From the NCBI GenBank assembly GCA_963791235.1, contig CAWBRW010000009.1, positions 1-64,000 on the forward strand: a stretch of 64,000 nucleotides of DNA, in the 5' to 3' direction. Under the pieces are notes generated by a model that was not told where the DNA came from, made no database searches, and saw only the letters and a program-made list of their open reading frames with translations. Of the stretch, positions 52,049-60,457 are shown piece after piece. Position 1 is the stretch's first letter. Every line of letters starts with the position of its first letter. A program made the position numbers and the translations under genes. This DNA is from JALORV01 sp963791235 (lineage in GTDB: Bacteria > Pseudomonadota > Gammaproteobacteria > Burkholderiales > Burkholderiaceae_F).

Positions 52049-52849
52049 CTAGGGCTTGATCGGCTCCTGCGGCTCGGCCGCTGGCGGCGTGTTGACCGCG
52101 CGGCGCAGGAAATCCACAAGCGGCGAGCCGCTCGACGCGGTACCGGCAACCTCCGCCGGCGTCTCTTCGGTGACAGCAGCGGCAGGCGCGCCCTTGGCCG
52201 TTGGCGCCGCGTTGGCCTTTGCGGTTTTCACCGGTGATGCAGCCACCGATCCGTTGGCACGCGATTCATGCGGCGCCGCCGCCACCGGTCGCACGTCGGT
52301 GGGCATCGGCAGCGCGAGCGTGTAAAGGGCAAGCACGCCCCATCCGGCGCAGACGATCAGCGGCAGTCCGCGCGTCGACGCCTGGGCCAGCATCGCCGTG
52401 ATCGCCCCCTGCCGTGCGAAGGCCGGCGGTCGCGCGGCGACGCGTTCGAGCGCGTCTTCGACCCGTTGTCGGTGCTGCTTCAACGGGCCGACTCGATCGC
52501 GTGCGGCCCGCAGGCCGAGGTAGGTGACGGTGACGGCAACGATGGCGAAGGCAGCGATCCCCGTCAGCAGCCATCGTTTACCGGGCAACGGCACGTTCCA
52601 ACCGCCGACCAGGACGATCACGTAAGCCACCAGCAGGAAGGCCTGCGCGACGAGCATCCATGAGAGGTGCTGTCCCAGCGCGGCGGCAGACCCCTGCACG
52701 GCAACATTCAGACGGTCGAGTTCCCGTTCCAGTGCCAGTCGGTGATCGCCCTGCACCAGCCCGACCGCGGCGGCTTCACGCACCGCCTCGGCGCTGCCGT
52801 CCTCGGATGAAAGTGCCTGCATTCGGTTCTCCAGGGTTGCTGCTCCCAT
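52049..52849 (-). CDS. Membrane protein of unknown function with an alanine-rich C-terminal tail
   Basis: A 266-residue protein that I do not recognise. After about 55 polar residues come hydrophobic segments at roughly 63-82 (WMLVAQAFLLVAYVIVLVGG) and 92-110 (LTGIAAFAIVAVTVTYLGL). A cytoplasmic basic loop follows, then a third segment near 168-185 (GLPLIVCAGWGVLALYTLAL). The last 80 residues are alanine- and proline-rich, a likely disordered tail. No enzyme motif is seen. It converges with the crotonase with a 1-bp gap. The ATG at 52849 is one of several possible starts. Confidence 0.6.
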   Translation of the reverse strand: MGAATLENRMQALSSEDGSAEAVREAAAVGLVQGDHRLALERELDRLNVAVQGSAAALGQHLSWMLVAQAFLLVAYVIVLVGGWNVPLPGKRWLLTGIAAFAIVAVTVTYLGLRAARDRVGPLKQHRQRVEDALERVAARPPAFARQGAITAMLAQASTRGLPLIVCAGWGVLALYTLALPMPTDVRPVAAAPHESRANGSVAASPVKTAKANAAPTAKGAPAAAVTEETPAEVAGTASSGSPLVDFLRRAVNTPPAAEPQEPIKP

Positions 52850-52974
52850 GGAGTTTCGACAACGCACACTGCGCGAGGGATCGCCCGTCCGGCGGAGGGC
52901 GCCTCACCCCCACGGGCGATGGCGTGCACTCGCCTCGCGCCGGACCCGCTCGGACTAATGGGATTGCGTTGGAG

Positions 52975-54264
52975 TCAGGCCGTGGCCGCGATCGTACCGG
53001 CGGCGAGAAGCGCGCCCGGAAGTGGACGCGACTGCGCCAGCACTTCGGTGAAGACGTCGATGCCCCAGTCGAGTTGCTCTTGGCTGATCGTCAGTGGAGG
53101 CGCGAAGCGGATCACCGTTTCGTGCGTCTCCTTGGAGAGCACACCACGTTCGGCCATGCGCTCGACGACGCCGCGCGTGCTGATTCGCGATCCGTCCAGT
53201 TCCACGCCGACCCAGAGCCCCCGGCCGCGCACGGCGCGAATGAAAGGCGAATCGATCGCCTGCAGTCGGGCAAGCAGGTGGGCGCCCAGTGTCCGGCTGC
53301 GCTCGACCAGATGCTCGTCCTGCAGCACGCGCAGCGCTTCCAGTCCGACGCGCGCCGCGAGCGGATTGCCGCCGAAGGTGGAGCCGTGGCTGCCCGGGCC
53401 CATCAGGTCGAGTATCTCGGCGCGCGCGACGAACGCCGAGACAGGCAGCAGGCCGCCGCCCAGCGCCTTGCCGATGATGACGCCGTCGGGACGGACGCCT
53501 TCGTGCATGTACGCAAACATCGCTCCGGTACGGCCCAGCCCCGATTGGATCTCGTCGAGAATCAGCAGCGCGCCGCGTTCATCGCACAACTGCCGCACCG
53601 CTGCGAGGAACCCTTCCGGCGGCACGACGATGCCGGCCTCACCCTGGATCGGTTCGATCAGCACGGCGCACGTGTACTCGTCGATCGTGCGCTTCAACGA
53701 TTCGATGTCACCGAAATCGAAGTGCCGGAATCCGGGGGCGAAAGGGCCGAAGTCCTGGCGATACGGCGCCTCGGTGGAAAAGCCGACGACAGTCGAAGAG
53801 CGCCCGTGGAAATTGCCGCACGCGACGACGATCTCAGCACGGTCGGCCGGAATGCCTTTGACGCGATAGCCCCAGCGCCGCGCCGCCTTGATTGCGGTTT
53901 CGACCGATTCGCAGCCGCCGCTGGCCGGCAGTGCGCGCGACGGTGCATCCAGGTCGGCCGCATCCACGAGCGCCTGCAGGAACGGGCCTAAAGTGGTGGA
54001 GTGATAGGCGCGCGAGGTTACGGCTACCTGCTGCGCCTGCTCGATCAGCGCCTGAACCAGCCGGGGATGGGCGTGGCCGTGGCTGACCGCCGAGTACGCC
54101 GACATGAAATCCAGGTAGCGCCGGCCCTCGGCATCCCACAGCCAGCAATCATCGCCACGGGTGAGCACTGCCGGGATCGGAGCGTAGTTCGGTGCGGCGT
54201 AGCGCTGTTCGAGCGCGATCGCCTGCGCAGAAAGGTTGAGAAGGGAACTGGCACGGACATCCAT
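52975..54264 (-). CDS. rocD: Ornithine aminotransferase (class III PLP aminotransferase)
   Basis: A 429-residue PLP enzyme that converts ornithine and 2-oxoglutarate to glutamate semialdehyde and glutamate. YAAPNYAPIPAVLTRGDDCWLWDAEGRRYLDFMSAYSAVSHGH is the typical start. CGNFHGRSSTVVGFS, VLIEPIQGEAGIVVPPEGFL, LILDEIQSGLGRTG and the PLP lysine in GVIIGKALGGGLLPVSAF follow. The phosphate-binding loop is odd: ASGGCESVE stands where the family usually has a Thr-Gly-Ala-Glu sequence. A 150-bp gap upstream holds a hairpin and then the Lrp-type regulator. Confidence 0.9.
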   Translation of the reverse strand: MDVRASSLLNLSAQAIALEQRYAAPNYAPIPAVLTRGDDCWLWDAEGRRYLDFMSAYSAVSHGHAHPRLVQALIEQAQQVAVTSRAYHSTTLGPFLQALVDAADLDAPSRALPASGGCESVETAIKAARRWGYRVKGIPADRAEIVVACGNFHGRSSTVVGFSTEAPYRQDFGPFAPGFRHFDFGDIESLKRTIDEYTCAVLIEPIQGEAGIVVPPEGFLAAVRQLCDERGALLILDEIQSGLGRTGAMFAYMHEGVRPDGVIIGKALGGGLLPVSAFVARAEILDLMGPGSHGSTFGGNPLAARVGLEALRVLQDEHLVERSRTLGAHLLARLQAIDSPFIRAVRGRGLWVGVELDGSRISTRGVVERMAERGVLSKETHETVIRFAPPLTISQEQLDWGIDVFTEVLAQSRPLPGALLAAGTIAATA

Positions 54265-54270
54265 GGGAAC

Positions 54271-54287
54271 CTCACGTTCTACGTGAG
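54271..54287 (-). promoter_or_regulatory. Hairpin/inverted repeat over the rocD ribosome-binding region
   Basis: Perfect 7-bp arms CTCACGT (54271-54277) and ACGTGAG (54281-54287) around a 3-nt centre, starting 7 bp before the rocD ATG. Read on the minus strand, the 3' arm runs into GTGAGG, the only Shine-Dalgarno-like sequence. It could be an operator for the adjacent Lrp-type regulator or an RNA hairpin limiting translation. Confidence 0.5.
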
Positions 54288-54414
54288 AGTGTAGGAAGTA
54301 CCGTGCCCGAGCCGGAGCGGATCGAGGTGATGCGAACTGCGCGAAACGGCAGTGGCGCCGCGAGTGGGCCGCCGATTCGGCGGTGCACTGCAGTGTGTGC
54401 CTGCCTCTTCCTCG

Positions 54415-54888
54415 TTAAGGCAGCGGGTAGCCGCGGAAGGACTTGATCGTCTGAAGCTCTGGCTTGGAGGAAATTTTCTCGATGCCGAGCGCCGGATCGT
54501 CGGTCCACGCGTTGGTCAGGTCGCGATAGTGATCAAGGTCGCGGCACGCCAGCCGCAGCACGTAGTCGCATGGACCCGAGACCAGGAAGCACTCGACGAC
54601 CTCGTCCGCCGCCCTCATGCGCTGCTCGAAGCGATGATGCGTCGCGCGCGTCTGGTCCTTCAGCGTCACTTCGACGACGATCGTCAGCAGGCCGCCGAGA
54701 CCGCGCGGGTCGAGCACTGCCATGTAGCCCGCAATCAGGCCGGACCGTTCAAGTCGCCTGACGCGATCGAGGCAGGCGCGCGGGCTCAGCGTGATGCGCT
54801 CGGCCAGCGCCTGGTTGGTGATGCGGCCGTCGGTCTGCAGCACCTCGAGGATGCGGCGATCGATGCGGTCGAGTTCGCGAGTGGCCAT
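54415..54888 (-). CDS. Lrp/AsnC family transcriptional regulator
   Basis: A 157-residue regulator. The N-terminal helix-turn-helix is LDRIDRRILEVLQTDGRITNQALAERITLSPRACLDRVRRLERSGLI (about 6-52). The C-terminal RAM ligand-binding domain includes VECFLVSGPCDYVLRLACRDLDHYRDLTN. It lies directly upstream of rocD on the same strand, so it likely controls rocD in response to an amino acid, perhaps ornithine or arginine. The ATG at 54888 gives the standard start; the MFS gene is divergent with 74 bp between starts. Confidence 0.93.
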   Translation of the reverse strand: MATRELDRIDRRILEVLQTDGRITNQALAERITLSPRACLDRVRRLERSGLIAGYMAVLDPRGLGGLLTIVVEVTLKDQTRATHHRFEQRMRAADEVVECFLVSGPCDYVLRLACRDLDHYRDLTNAWTDDPALGIEKISSKPELQTIKSFRGYPLP

Positions 54889-54962
54889 GCGGAGCAGTAT
54901 ACGAACGTCGGTCCGACGTCGCGCGGCCTCACGTAGCATGCGGCCGAACTGCCGACCTCGCC

Positions 54963-56270
54963 ATGCCGATCTTCGATCCCAAAGCACTCAATCCGGGCGT
55001 ACGACCGCGGGAGGTTGTTGCGTGGGCCGGCTACGACTTTGCCAATTCCGGCTTTACGACGGTGGTGCTGACGGCGGTGTTCAACGCGTACTTCGTTGGC
55101 GTTGTCGCGGCGAACGCGAACTGGGCCACCTTGATGTGGACTGTCACGCTGGGTGTGTCGAATGCGCTCGTGATGGTTGCGATGCCAATCATCGGCGCCT
55201 ACGCGGATCTGAGGGCACGCAAGAAGTGGCTGCTGGCCGTGTCCACGGGCGGATGCGTGGCGGCTACGGCCGCACTCGCGGCGGTGGGCCCTGGCGATGT
55301 TGCGCTGGCAGCCATCGCGATCGTCGCCTCGAACTTCTTCTTCATGGTCGGTGTTGGCCTCGTCGCGGCTTTCCTGCCCGAACTCGCGCGACCGGAAGCC
55401 CTCGGCAAGGTGTCGGGGTGGGGCTGGGGCTTCGGTTATGTCGGTGGACTCATCACGCTGGCGCTCTGCCTGGCTTACGTGCAGTGGGCCCAGGCGCATG
55501 GCAGTACGGCGACGCAGTTCGTCCCGATCACTATGCTGATCACCGCGGGCATCTTTGCATTGGCTGCGACGCCCGCGCTGCTGATCGTCCAGGAGCGGTC
55601 CCGGCCGCAGGCAGACGTACGCGTCGGGCACTTTGCCAGGCAGGCGATGGCGCGGTTGCTCGACACGCTGCGTCACATCGATCGGTTCCGGGACTTTGCG
55701 CGCCTGCTGCTGTGCGGTGTGTTCTACCAGGCCGGTGTGATGGTCGTCATTGCGCTGGCCGCGATCTACGCCCAGGAGGTGATGGGTTTCGGCTTCGCGC
55801 AGACCATGGCGCTGCTGCTGATCGTCAATGTGACCGCCGCGGTCGGCGCATTCGGGTTCGGCTACGTACAGGACGCGATCGGCCACAAGCCGGCGCTCGC
55901 ACTGACCTTGCTGCTGTGGCTGGCGATGGTGATCGTCGCCGGCCTGGCCACCAGCACCGCAATGTTCTGGGTGGCGGCGAACCTCGCGGGCCTGGCCATG
56001 GGGTCGAGCCAGTCGGCCGGACGCGCGATGGCGGGACTCTTTGCGCCGACGGATCGCCTCGCCGAGTTCTATGGGCTCTGGACCTTCGCGACGCAGCTCG
56101 CCGCGATCATCGGGCCGATCTCGTACGGTGCCGTCGTGTTCGCGACGGACAACAACCACCGCCTCGGAATCATCCTTACCGGTCTCTTCTTCGTTGCCGG
56201 ACTACTGGTGCTGGCGTCGATCAACATCGAGCGCGGCCGCCGCGCCGCCGAGGCCCCGGCACCGGGCTAG
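54963..56270 (+). CDS. MFS transporter, UMF1/Atg22-like family
   Basis: A 435-residue twelve-helix major facilitator. VVAWAGYDFANSGFTTVVLTAVFNAYF near residues 18-45 is the hallmark of the unknown major facilitator family 1, related to fungal vacuole effluxer Atg22. PIIGAYADLRARKKWLL is the MFS loop 2-3 motif, and GYVQDAIGHKPALAL lies in the second half. Atg22 exports amino acids; the bacterial substrate is unknown. It is divergent from the Lrp regulator and may be under its control, which would fit amino-acid transport. A YitT gene follows 12 bp later. Confidence 0.87.
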   Translation: MPIFDPKALNPGVRPREVVAWAGYDFANSGFTTVVLTAVFNAYFVGVVAANANWATLMWTVTLGVSNALVMVAMPIIGAYADLRARKKWLLAVSTGGCVAATAALAAVGPGDVALAAIAIVASNFFFMVGVGLVAAFLPELARPEALGKVSGWGWGFGYVGGLITLALCLAYVQWAQAHGSTATQFVPITMLITAGIFALAATPALLIVQERSRPQADVRVGHFARQAMARLLDTLRHIDRFRDFARLLLCGVFYQAGVMVVIALAAIYAQEVMGFGFAQTMALLLIVNVTAAVGAFGFGYVQDAIGHKPALALTLLLWLAMVIVAGLATSTAMFWVAANLAGLAMGSSQSAGRAMAGLFAPTDRLAEFYGLWTFATQLAAIIGPISYGAVVFATDNNHRLGIILTGLFFVAGLLVLASINIERGRRAAEAPAPG

Positions 56271-56282
56271 ACAGCTGCCAGC

Positions 56283-56897
56283 ATGTTTCCACCGGTCAAG
56301 GATCCCGCACGGCACACGCCCTTCGAGGATGCGCAGGCGCTTGTCACCGCGGCGCTGTTCGTTGCGCTCGGCATCGGCATGTACCGCCACGCCGGCCTGC
56401 TGACGGGCGGCACCGCCGGCATCGCATTCATCGTGCACTACGCCACCGGCTGGCGCTTTGGCCCGGTGTTCTTCCTCATCAACCTGCCGTTCGCCTGGTT
56501 TGCCGTGCGCACGATGGGATGGCGCTTTGCGGTGAAGAGCTTCATCGCCGTGGCGCTGCTGTCCGTCTTCAGCGAGGCGCTGCCGCTGGTGGTGCGGTTC
56601 GACTGGCTGCAGCCGGTCTATGCGGCCGTGATGGGCGGATTCCTGATCGGTGCCGGGCTCCTGATGCTGTTCCGGCATCACGCCAGCCTCGGCGGACTCA
56701 ACGTGCTGGTGCTGTGGTTGCAGCAGCGCCATGGCTGGCGCGCCGGCGCGGTACAGATGGGCTTCGACTGCCTGATCGTGGTCGCGGCGCTCGCGATCGT
56801 CCCGCTGTCACTGGTCGCCGTTTCCGTGCTGGGTGCTGTCGCGCTGAACCTCGTGGTGGCAGTCAATCACAAGCCGGGGCGCTACCAGGGCGTGTGA
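56283..56897 (+). CDS. YitT family membrane protein
   Basis: A 204-residue integral membrane protein with about five to six helices. FVALGIGMYRHAGLLTGGTAGIAFIVHYATG is the diagnostic glycine-rich block near 25-57, followed by VFFLINLPFAWFAVRTMGWRFAVKSFIAV and GGFLIGAGLLMLFRHHASLGGLNVL. It lacks the C-terminal DUF2179 domain of longer YitT proteins. Function is unknown. It probably shares a transcript with the MFS gene. Confidence 0.88.
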   Translation: MFPPVKDPARHTPFEDAQALVTAALFVALGIGMYRHAGLLTGGTAGIAFIVHYATGWRFGPVFFLINLPFAWFAVRTMGWRFAVKSFIAVALLSVFSEALPLVVRFDWLQPVYAAVMGGFLIGAGLLMLFRHHASLGGLNVLVLWLQQRHGWRAGAVQMGFDCLIVVAALAIVPLSLVAVSVLGAVALNLVVAVNHKPGRYQGV

Positions 56898-56906
56898 GCG
56901 CCGGGT

Positions 56907-57296
56907 TCATCGAGCTGCCCGCCGCGCGAGCCACGCTTCGATGACGCGGCCGATGACGGCGCCGATCGGCAGCAGGATGAAAGTCTTCCACAGCGGCGCG
57001 AACACCAGCCCGACCGCCGCGGTCGAGCCGCGCGGCGCGATGAACACGGACCAGTACATCCAGGCGTCGAAGAGCGCGATGGCCAGCAGGCCGCCGAGCG
57101 CCGCCCCGACGCTTCGGCTCCACTTCAGCACGCCGAGGCACAGAAGGTAGGGCAGCGTCGAGGCTGCCAGAAGGCCGACGAGAAAGCCATTCACCGGCCC
57201 GTCAGCGGCCAGGAACAGCGAACCGACATGCACAAGCGCGAACGCGACAATGAGGGTCGTCGCGGTACTCGAGAGACCAGTCGGTGCGGTGGCCAA
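56907..57296 (-). CDS. Small four-helix membrane protein of unknown function
   Basis: A 129-residue hydrophobic protein with segments at about 13-32, 36-55, 63-85 and 92-118. I do not recognise a family. It converges with the YitT gene and lies 18 bp after the GlcG/HbpS-like gene on the same strand, so it may be the last gene of that transcript. The consistent hydrophobic pattern supports a real gene. Confidence 0.65.
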   Translation of the reverse strand: MATAPTGLSSTATTLIVAFALVHVGSLFLAADGPVNGFLVGLLAASTLPYLLCLGVLKWSRSVGAALGGLLAIALFDAWMYWSVFIAPRGSTAAVGLVFAPLWKTFILLPIGAVIGRVIEAWLARRAAR

Positions 57297-57314
57297 CGCG
57301 GTCGGTCCGCCGGT

Positions 57315-57719
57315 CTAGGCGACCAGGGCGGCGACACCGGCCTTGGCCACCTGCGCGTCTTCGATCGACTTCACGCCGGATACACCCACGGCGCCGACGA
57401 CGTGGCCCTCGACGATGATCGGCACACCGCCTTCGAGCATGCCGTCCAGCGGTGCCGACAGGAACGCGGTGCGCCCGCCATTGATCATGTCCTCGTAGAC
57501 CTTCGTCTCGCGCTTGCCGACGGCTGCGGCGCGAGCCTTCGCCGGCGCAATCGCGGCCGAGACCGGAGCGACCCCGTCCATGCGATGCAGCAGCAGCAGA
57601 TGGCCGCCGTCATCGCATACTGCAATGACCACGTTCCAGTGATGCGCCACGGCCTCGGCTTCTGCGGCCGCAGCGATCCGCTTGACATCGTCCAGCACCA
57701 GCATGGGTTTCGTCTTCAT
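57315..57719 (-). CDS. GlcG/HbpS family haem-binding-like protein
   Basis: A 134-residue protein with MLVLDDVKRIAAAAEAEAVAHHWNVVIAVCDDGGHLLLLHRMDGV and GGVPIIVEGHVVGAVGVSGVKSIEDAQVAKAGVAAL, the two halves of the family fold. Some members bind haem (HbpS); others are linked to glycolate use (GlcG). Neither role is indicated by the neighbours here. GAGGAGA lies 5 nt before the ATG at 57719. No signal peptide is visible, so it is cytoplasmic. Confidence 0.88.
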   Translation of the reverse strand: MKTKPMLVLDDVKRIAAAAEAEAVAHHWNVVIAVCDDGGHLLLLHRMDGVAPVSAAIAPAKARAAAVGKRETKVYEDMINGGRTAFLSAPLDGMLEGGVPIIVEGHVVGAVGVSGVKSIEDAQVAKAGVAALVA

Positions 57720-57748
57720 TACCGTCTCCTCGATCGGCTGGGTTGTGT

Positions 57749-58492
57749 TCATCGATAGCGCAGCAGGTAGTAGCCGCGTGACACCCATTCGCGCAGCGCC
57801 GCGTGGGAAATCATCAGCGCTCCCGGGCCGGGCACCAGCTGGCCCAGCTCGAAGGGGACCTGACCCGCGTAGGCAGTGGGGCAGGGGATCACTTCCAAAC
57901 CGTTCGCCTCAAATGCCTGCCGCGAGCGTGGCATATGCATCGCGTCCGTGACCAGCGCGACGCGCTTCACGCCCTCGGCCTTCAGATCCCGTGCGGCCAT
58001 CTGTGCATTTTCACCCGTCGTCTTCGCCTCGACATCGATCCAGCGCACCGGAAGCTGGTATTCCCGCACGAGTACGTCGCGCATCAGCGTTGCTTCCGCC
58101 TGCCGACCCCCCTCCGGTGTGCCGCCCGTGACATAGATCGGCAGGCCGGTTTCTCGCGCAATCCGCGCGCCGTAGCGCAGGCGCTGCAGCGTGTAGGTTT
58201 TGACGGTCTCGCCACCCCATTCCGGCGAGCCCCGGTTGTTGCCGCCGGCCAGGATCACGATCGCCTGCGCCCGCCTCAGTTCGGCGGCCGACACCGGAGG
58301 CGGCTCCAGCGAGCGCGCCAGTGCGCCTGCCACGACAGGCAGGGACAGTGCCAGCAGCAGCACCTGGGAGCCGAGTACCAGCGTGAGGCCGAGCGCACGC
58401 CGTCGCCGCAGCAGCAGTGCGCCAATGATCGTCAGGATCAGCAGCGATGTGGGCGGCAGCACCACGCTCGAAAGCGCGTATGTGAACGACAC
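57749..58492 (-). CDS. YdcF/ElyC-like DUF218 membrane protein
   Basis: A 247-residue protein with two N-terminal helices (about 8-28 and 35-57) and a DUF218 domain: AIVILAGGNNRGSPEWGG, LPIYVTGGTPEGGRQAEATLMRDVLVREYQLP, DVEAKTTGENAQMAARDLKAEGVKRVALVTDAMHMPRSRQAFEANGL. ElyC and SanA relatives act in envelope and peptidoglycan homeostasis. The start is a GTG at 58492. It lies upstream of the GlcG-like gene and downstream of the prpE terminator. Confidence 0.9.
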   Translation of the reverse strand: MSFTYALSSVVLPPTSLLILTIIGALLLRRRRALGLTLVLGSQVLLLALSLPVVAGALARSLEPPPVSAAELRRAQAIVILAGGNNRGSPEWGGETVKTYTLQRLRYGARIARETGLPIYVTGGTPEGGRQAEATLMRDVLVREYQLPVRWIDVEAKTTGENAQMAARDLKAEGVKRVALVTDAMHMPRSRQAFEANGLEVIPCPTAYAGQVPFELGQLVPGPGALMISHAALREWVSRGYYLLRYR

Positions 58493-58515
58493 GTGTGACG
58501 GCCTGCGAATGAAAA

Positions 58516-58545
58516 CGGCCGCGAGCTTACGCGAGCCCGCGGCCG
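58516..58545 (-). terminator. Rho-independent terminator of prpE
   Basis: On the minus strand an 8-bp outer stem (58516-58523 with 58538-58545) encloses a partly paired loop and is followed by TTTTC. It starts 17 bp after the prpE stop. Confidence 0.75.
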
Positions 58546-58561
58546 CTGAACTGTGACGACA

Positions 58562-60457
58562 TCAGGCGCGCACGGCGTTGCGGATCTGCTCCAGCGCGGT
58601 CGGGTCCTCGATCGTGGTCAGGTCGCCCGGATCGCGGCCTTCGCACAGTGCCTGTATCGACCTGCGCAGTAGCTTCCCGGAGCGGGTCTTCGGCAGCACG
58701 CTGACGAAGTGCACGCGCGCTGGCCGCGCCACTGCCCCCAACTGGCTGTCGACGGTCTTCATCATCTCGCCTTCGTGCGCCAGCTTCTTTTCCAGTGTGT
58801 CGGCGAGACTCGGGTCCTTCAGTATTGCGAACGCCATCGCGACCTGGCCTTTCAGCTGGTCGGCGACGCCGACGACGGCGACTTCCGCGACGTTCGGATG
58901 CGACGACAGCGATTCCTCGATCTCGCGCGTGCCCAGGCGATGGCCGGCCACGTTGATGACGTCATCGGTGCGGCCGAGGATGAAGAAGTAGCCGTCCTCG
59001 TCGCGGATGCCCCAGTCGAAGGTCGAATAGACCTGCCGGTCCGGAATCGTGGTCCAGTAGGTTTTCACGAAGCGCGCGTCATCACCCCAGACCGTGCTCA
59101 TGCATCCGGGCGGCAGCGGTCCTTCGATCGCGACCACGCCTTTCACGTGATGGCCGGTGATCTCCTCGCCGGTTGCTTCGTTGTACAGCTTGACCGAATA
59201 GCCGTAGCAGGGCACGCCGGGCGAGCCGAACTTCGAAGGCAGCGCCTCGACGCCGCGCGGAATCGCGAGGATCGGCCAGCCGGTTTCCGTCTGCCAAAAG
59301 TTGTCGATGATCGGCTTGCCGATCGAATCCGCGATCCAGCGACCGGTCGGCTCGTCGAGCGGCTCGCCGGCGAGGAACAGCAGCCGCAGCGACGACAAGT
59401 CGTATTTCTTGAGCAGTGCCGGATCCTGTTTCTTCAGCACGCGGATCGCGGTCGGCGACGAGAACATCACCGTCACCTTGTATTTCTCGACGATGCTCCA
59501 CCAGATGCCGCCGTCTGGCCGGATCGGCGTGCCCTCATACATGATCGTCGCCATGCCGGCCAGCAGCGGACCGTAGACGATGTAGCTGTGGCCGACGACC
59601 CAGCCGATGTCGCTGGTCGAGAAGTAGGTCTCACCAGGGTTGCCGCAGAAAATGAGCTTCATCGACGCCGCCAGCGACACCGCATAGCCGCCGGTGTCGC
59701 GCTGCACGCCTTTCGGCTTGCCGGTCGTTCCCGAGGTGTACAGGATGTAGGAGGGTTCGCTCGACTCGAGCCACTCGCACGGCACCTCGTCGTTCATGTG
59801 CTCGGCGCGCAGCTTTGCGTAGTCGAGATCGCGCCCGGCGACGACCGCTGCCGGCGCCAGGCCACGGTCGACCATCAGCACCTTCTCGGGCGGCGACTTC
59901 GCGAGCGTGATGGCCTCGTCCAGCAGGTGCTTGTACGGAACCGCCTTGCCGGCGCGGGACCCGGCGTCGGCACTGATGATGACCTTCGGTGTGGCGTCGT
60001 CGATGCGCGTCGCGAGGCTGACCGACGCAAAGCCACCAAACACGACCGAGTGGATCGCGCCGATGCGCGCACACGCCAGCATCGCGAAGGTCGCCTCCGG
60101 AATCATCGGCATGTAGATCAGCACCCGATCACCGCGCCCAACGCCGAGCCCCTTGAGGATCCCCGCCATGCGGTTCACCTCGCGGTACAACTGCGCGAAG
60201 CTGTAGGTCTTCTCTTCGTTGGTCTCGGTCGAGACGAAGATCAGGGCCGCCTGATCCGCGCGCGCCTTGAGGTGCCGGTCGACGGCGTTGTGGCACAGGT
60301 TGGTCGTGCCGCCGACGAACCACTTCGCGAACGGCGGTCGCGAGTAATCGAGGACCTGCGTGAACGCGGTTTGCCAATCGACCAGTGCGGCCTGCTCCGC
60401 CCAGAATGCGGAGGGATCTTCGATCGACCTAGCGTGGAACTCCTTGTACTTCGCCAT
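58562..60457 (-). CDS. prpE: Propionyl-CoA synthetase
   Basis: A 631-residue AMP-forming ligase that activates propionate. It has SVVFGGFASVSLATRIDDA, YTSGTTGKPKGVQRDTGGYAVSLAASM, TSDIGWVVGHSYIVYGPLLAG, DNFWQTETGWPI and the catalytic Lys in LPKTRSGKLLRRSIQAL. WAEQAALVDWQTAFTQVLDYSRPPFAKWFVGG is the PrpE-type N-terminus. Acetyl-CoA synthetase has a related but different form, so propionate is the favoured substrate. No prpBCD genes are in the window. The start codon overlaps the end of the response regulator gene by 29 nt, so the two are translationally linked. Confidence 0.93.
   Translation of the reverse strand: MAKYKEFHARSIEDPSAFWAEQAALVDWQTAFTQVLDYSRPPFAKWFVGGTTNLCHNAVDRHLKARADQAALIFVSTETNEEKTYSFAQLYREVNRMAGILKGLGVGRGDRVLIYMPMIPEATFAMLACARIGAIHSVVFGGFASVSLATRIDDATPKVIISADAGSRAGKAVPYKHLLDEAITLAKSPPEKVLMVDRGLAPAAVVAGRDLDYAKLRAEHMNDEVPCEWLESSEPSYILYTSGTTGKPKGVQRDTGGYAVSLAASMKLIFCGNPGETYFSTSDIGWVVGHSYIVYGPLLAGMATIMYEGTPIRPDGGIWWSIVEKYKVTVMFSSPTAIRVLKKQDPALLKKYDLSSLRLLFLAGEPLDEPTGRWIADSIGKPIIDNFWQTETGWPILAIPRGVEALPSKFGSPGVPCYGYSVKLYNEATGEEITGHHVKGVVAIEGPLPPGCMSTVWGDDARFVKTYWTTIPDRQVYSTFDWGIRDEDGYFFILGRTDDVINVAGHRLGTREIEESLSSHPNVAEVAVVGVADQLKGQVAMAFAILKDPSLADTLEKKLAHEGEMMKTVDSQLGAVARPARVHFVSVLPKTRSGKLLRRSIQALCEGRDPGDLTTIEDPTALEQIRNAVRA

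Noticed and set aside
54791..56944. A 717-codon plus-strand open frame over the MFS and YitT genes
   Set aside because: It is out of frame with both transporters, which show clear hydrophobic helices and family motifs; the alternative product is Arg/Gly-rich nonsense.
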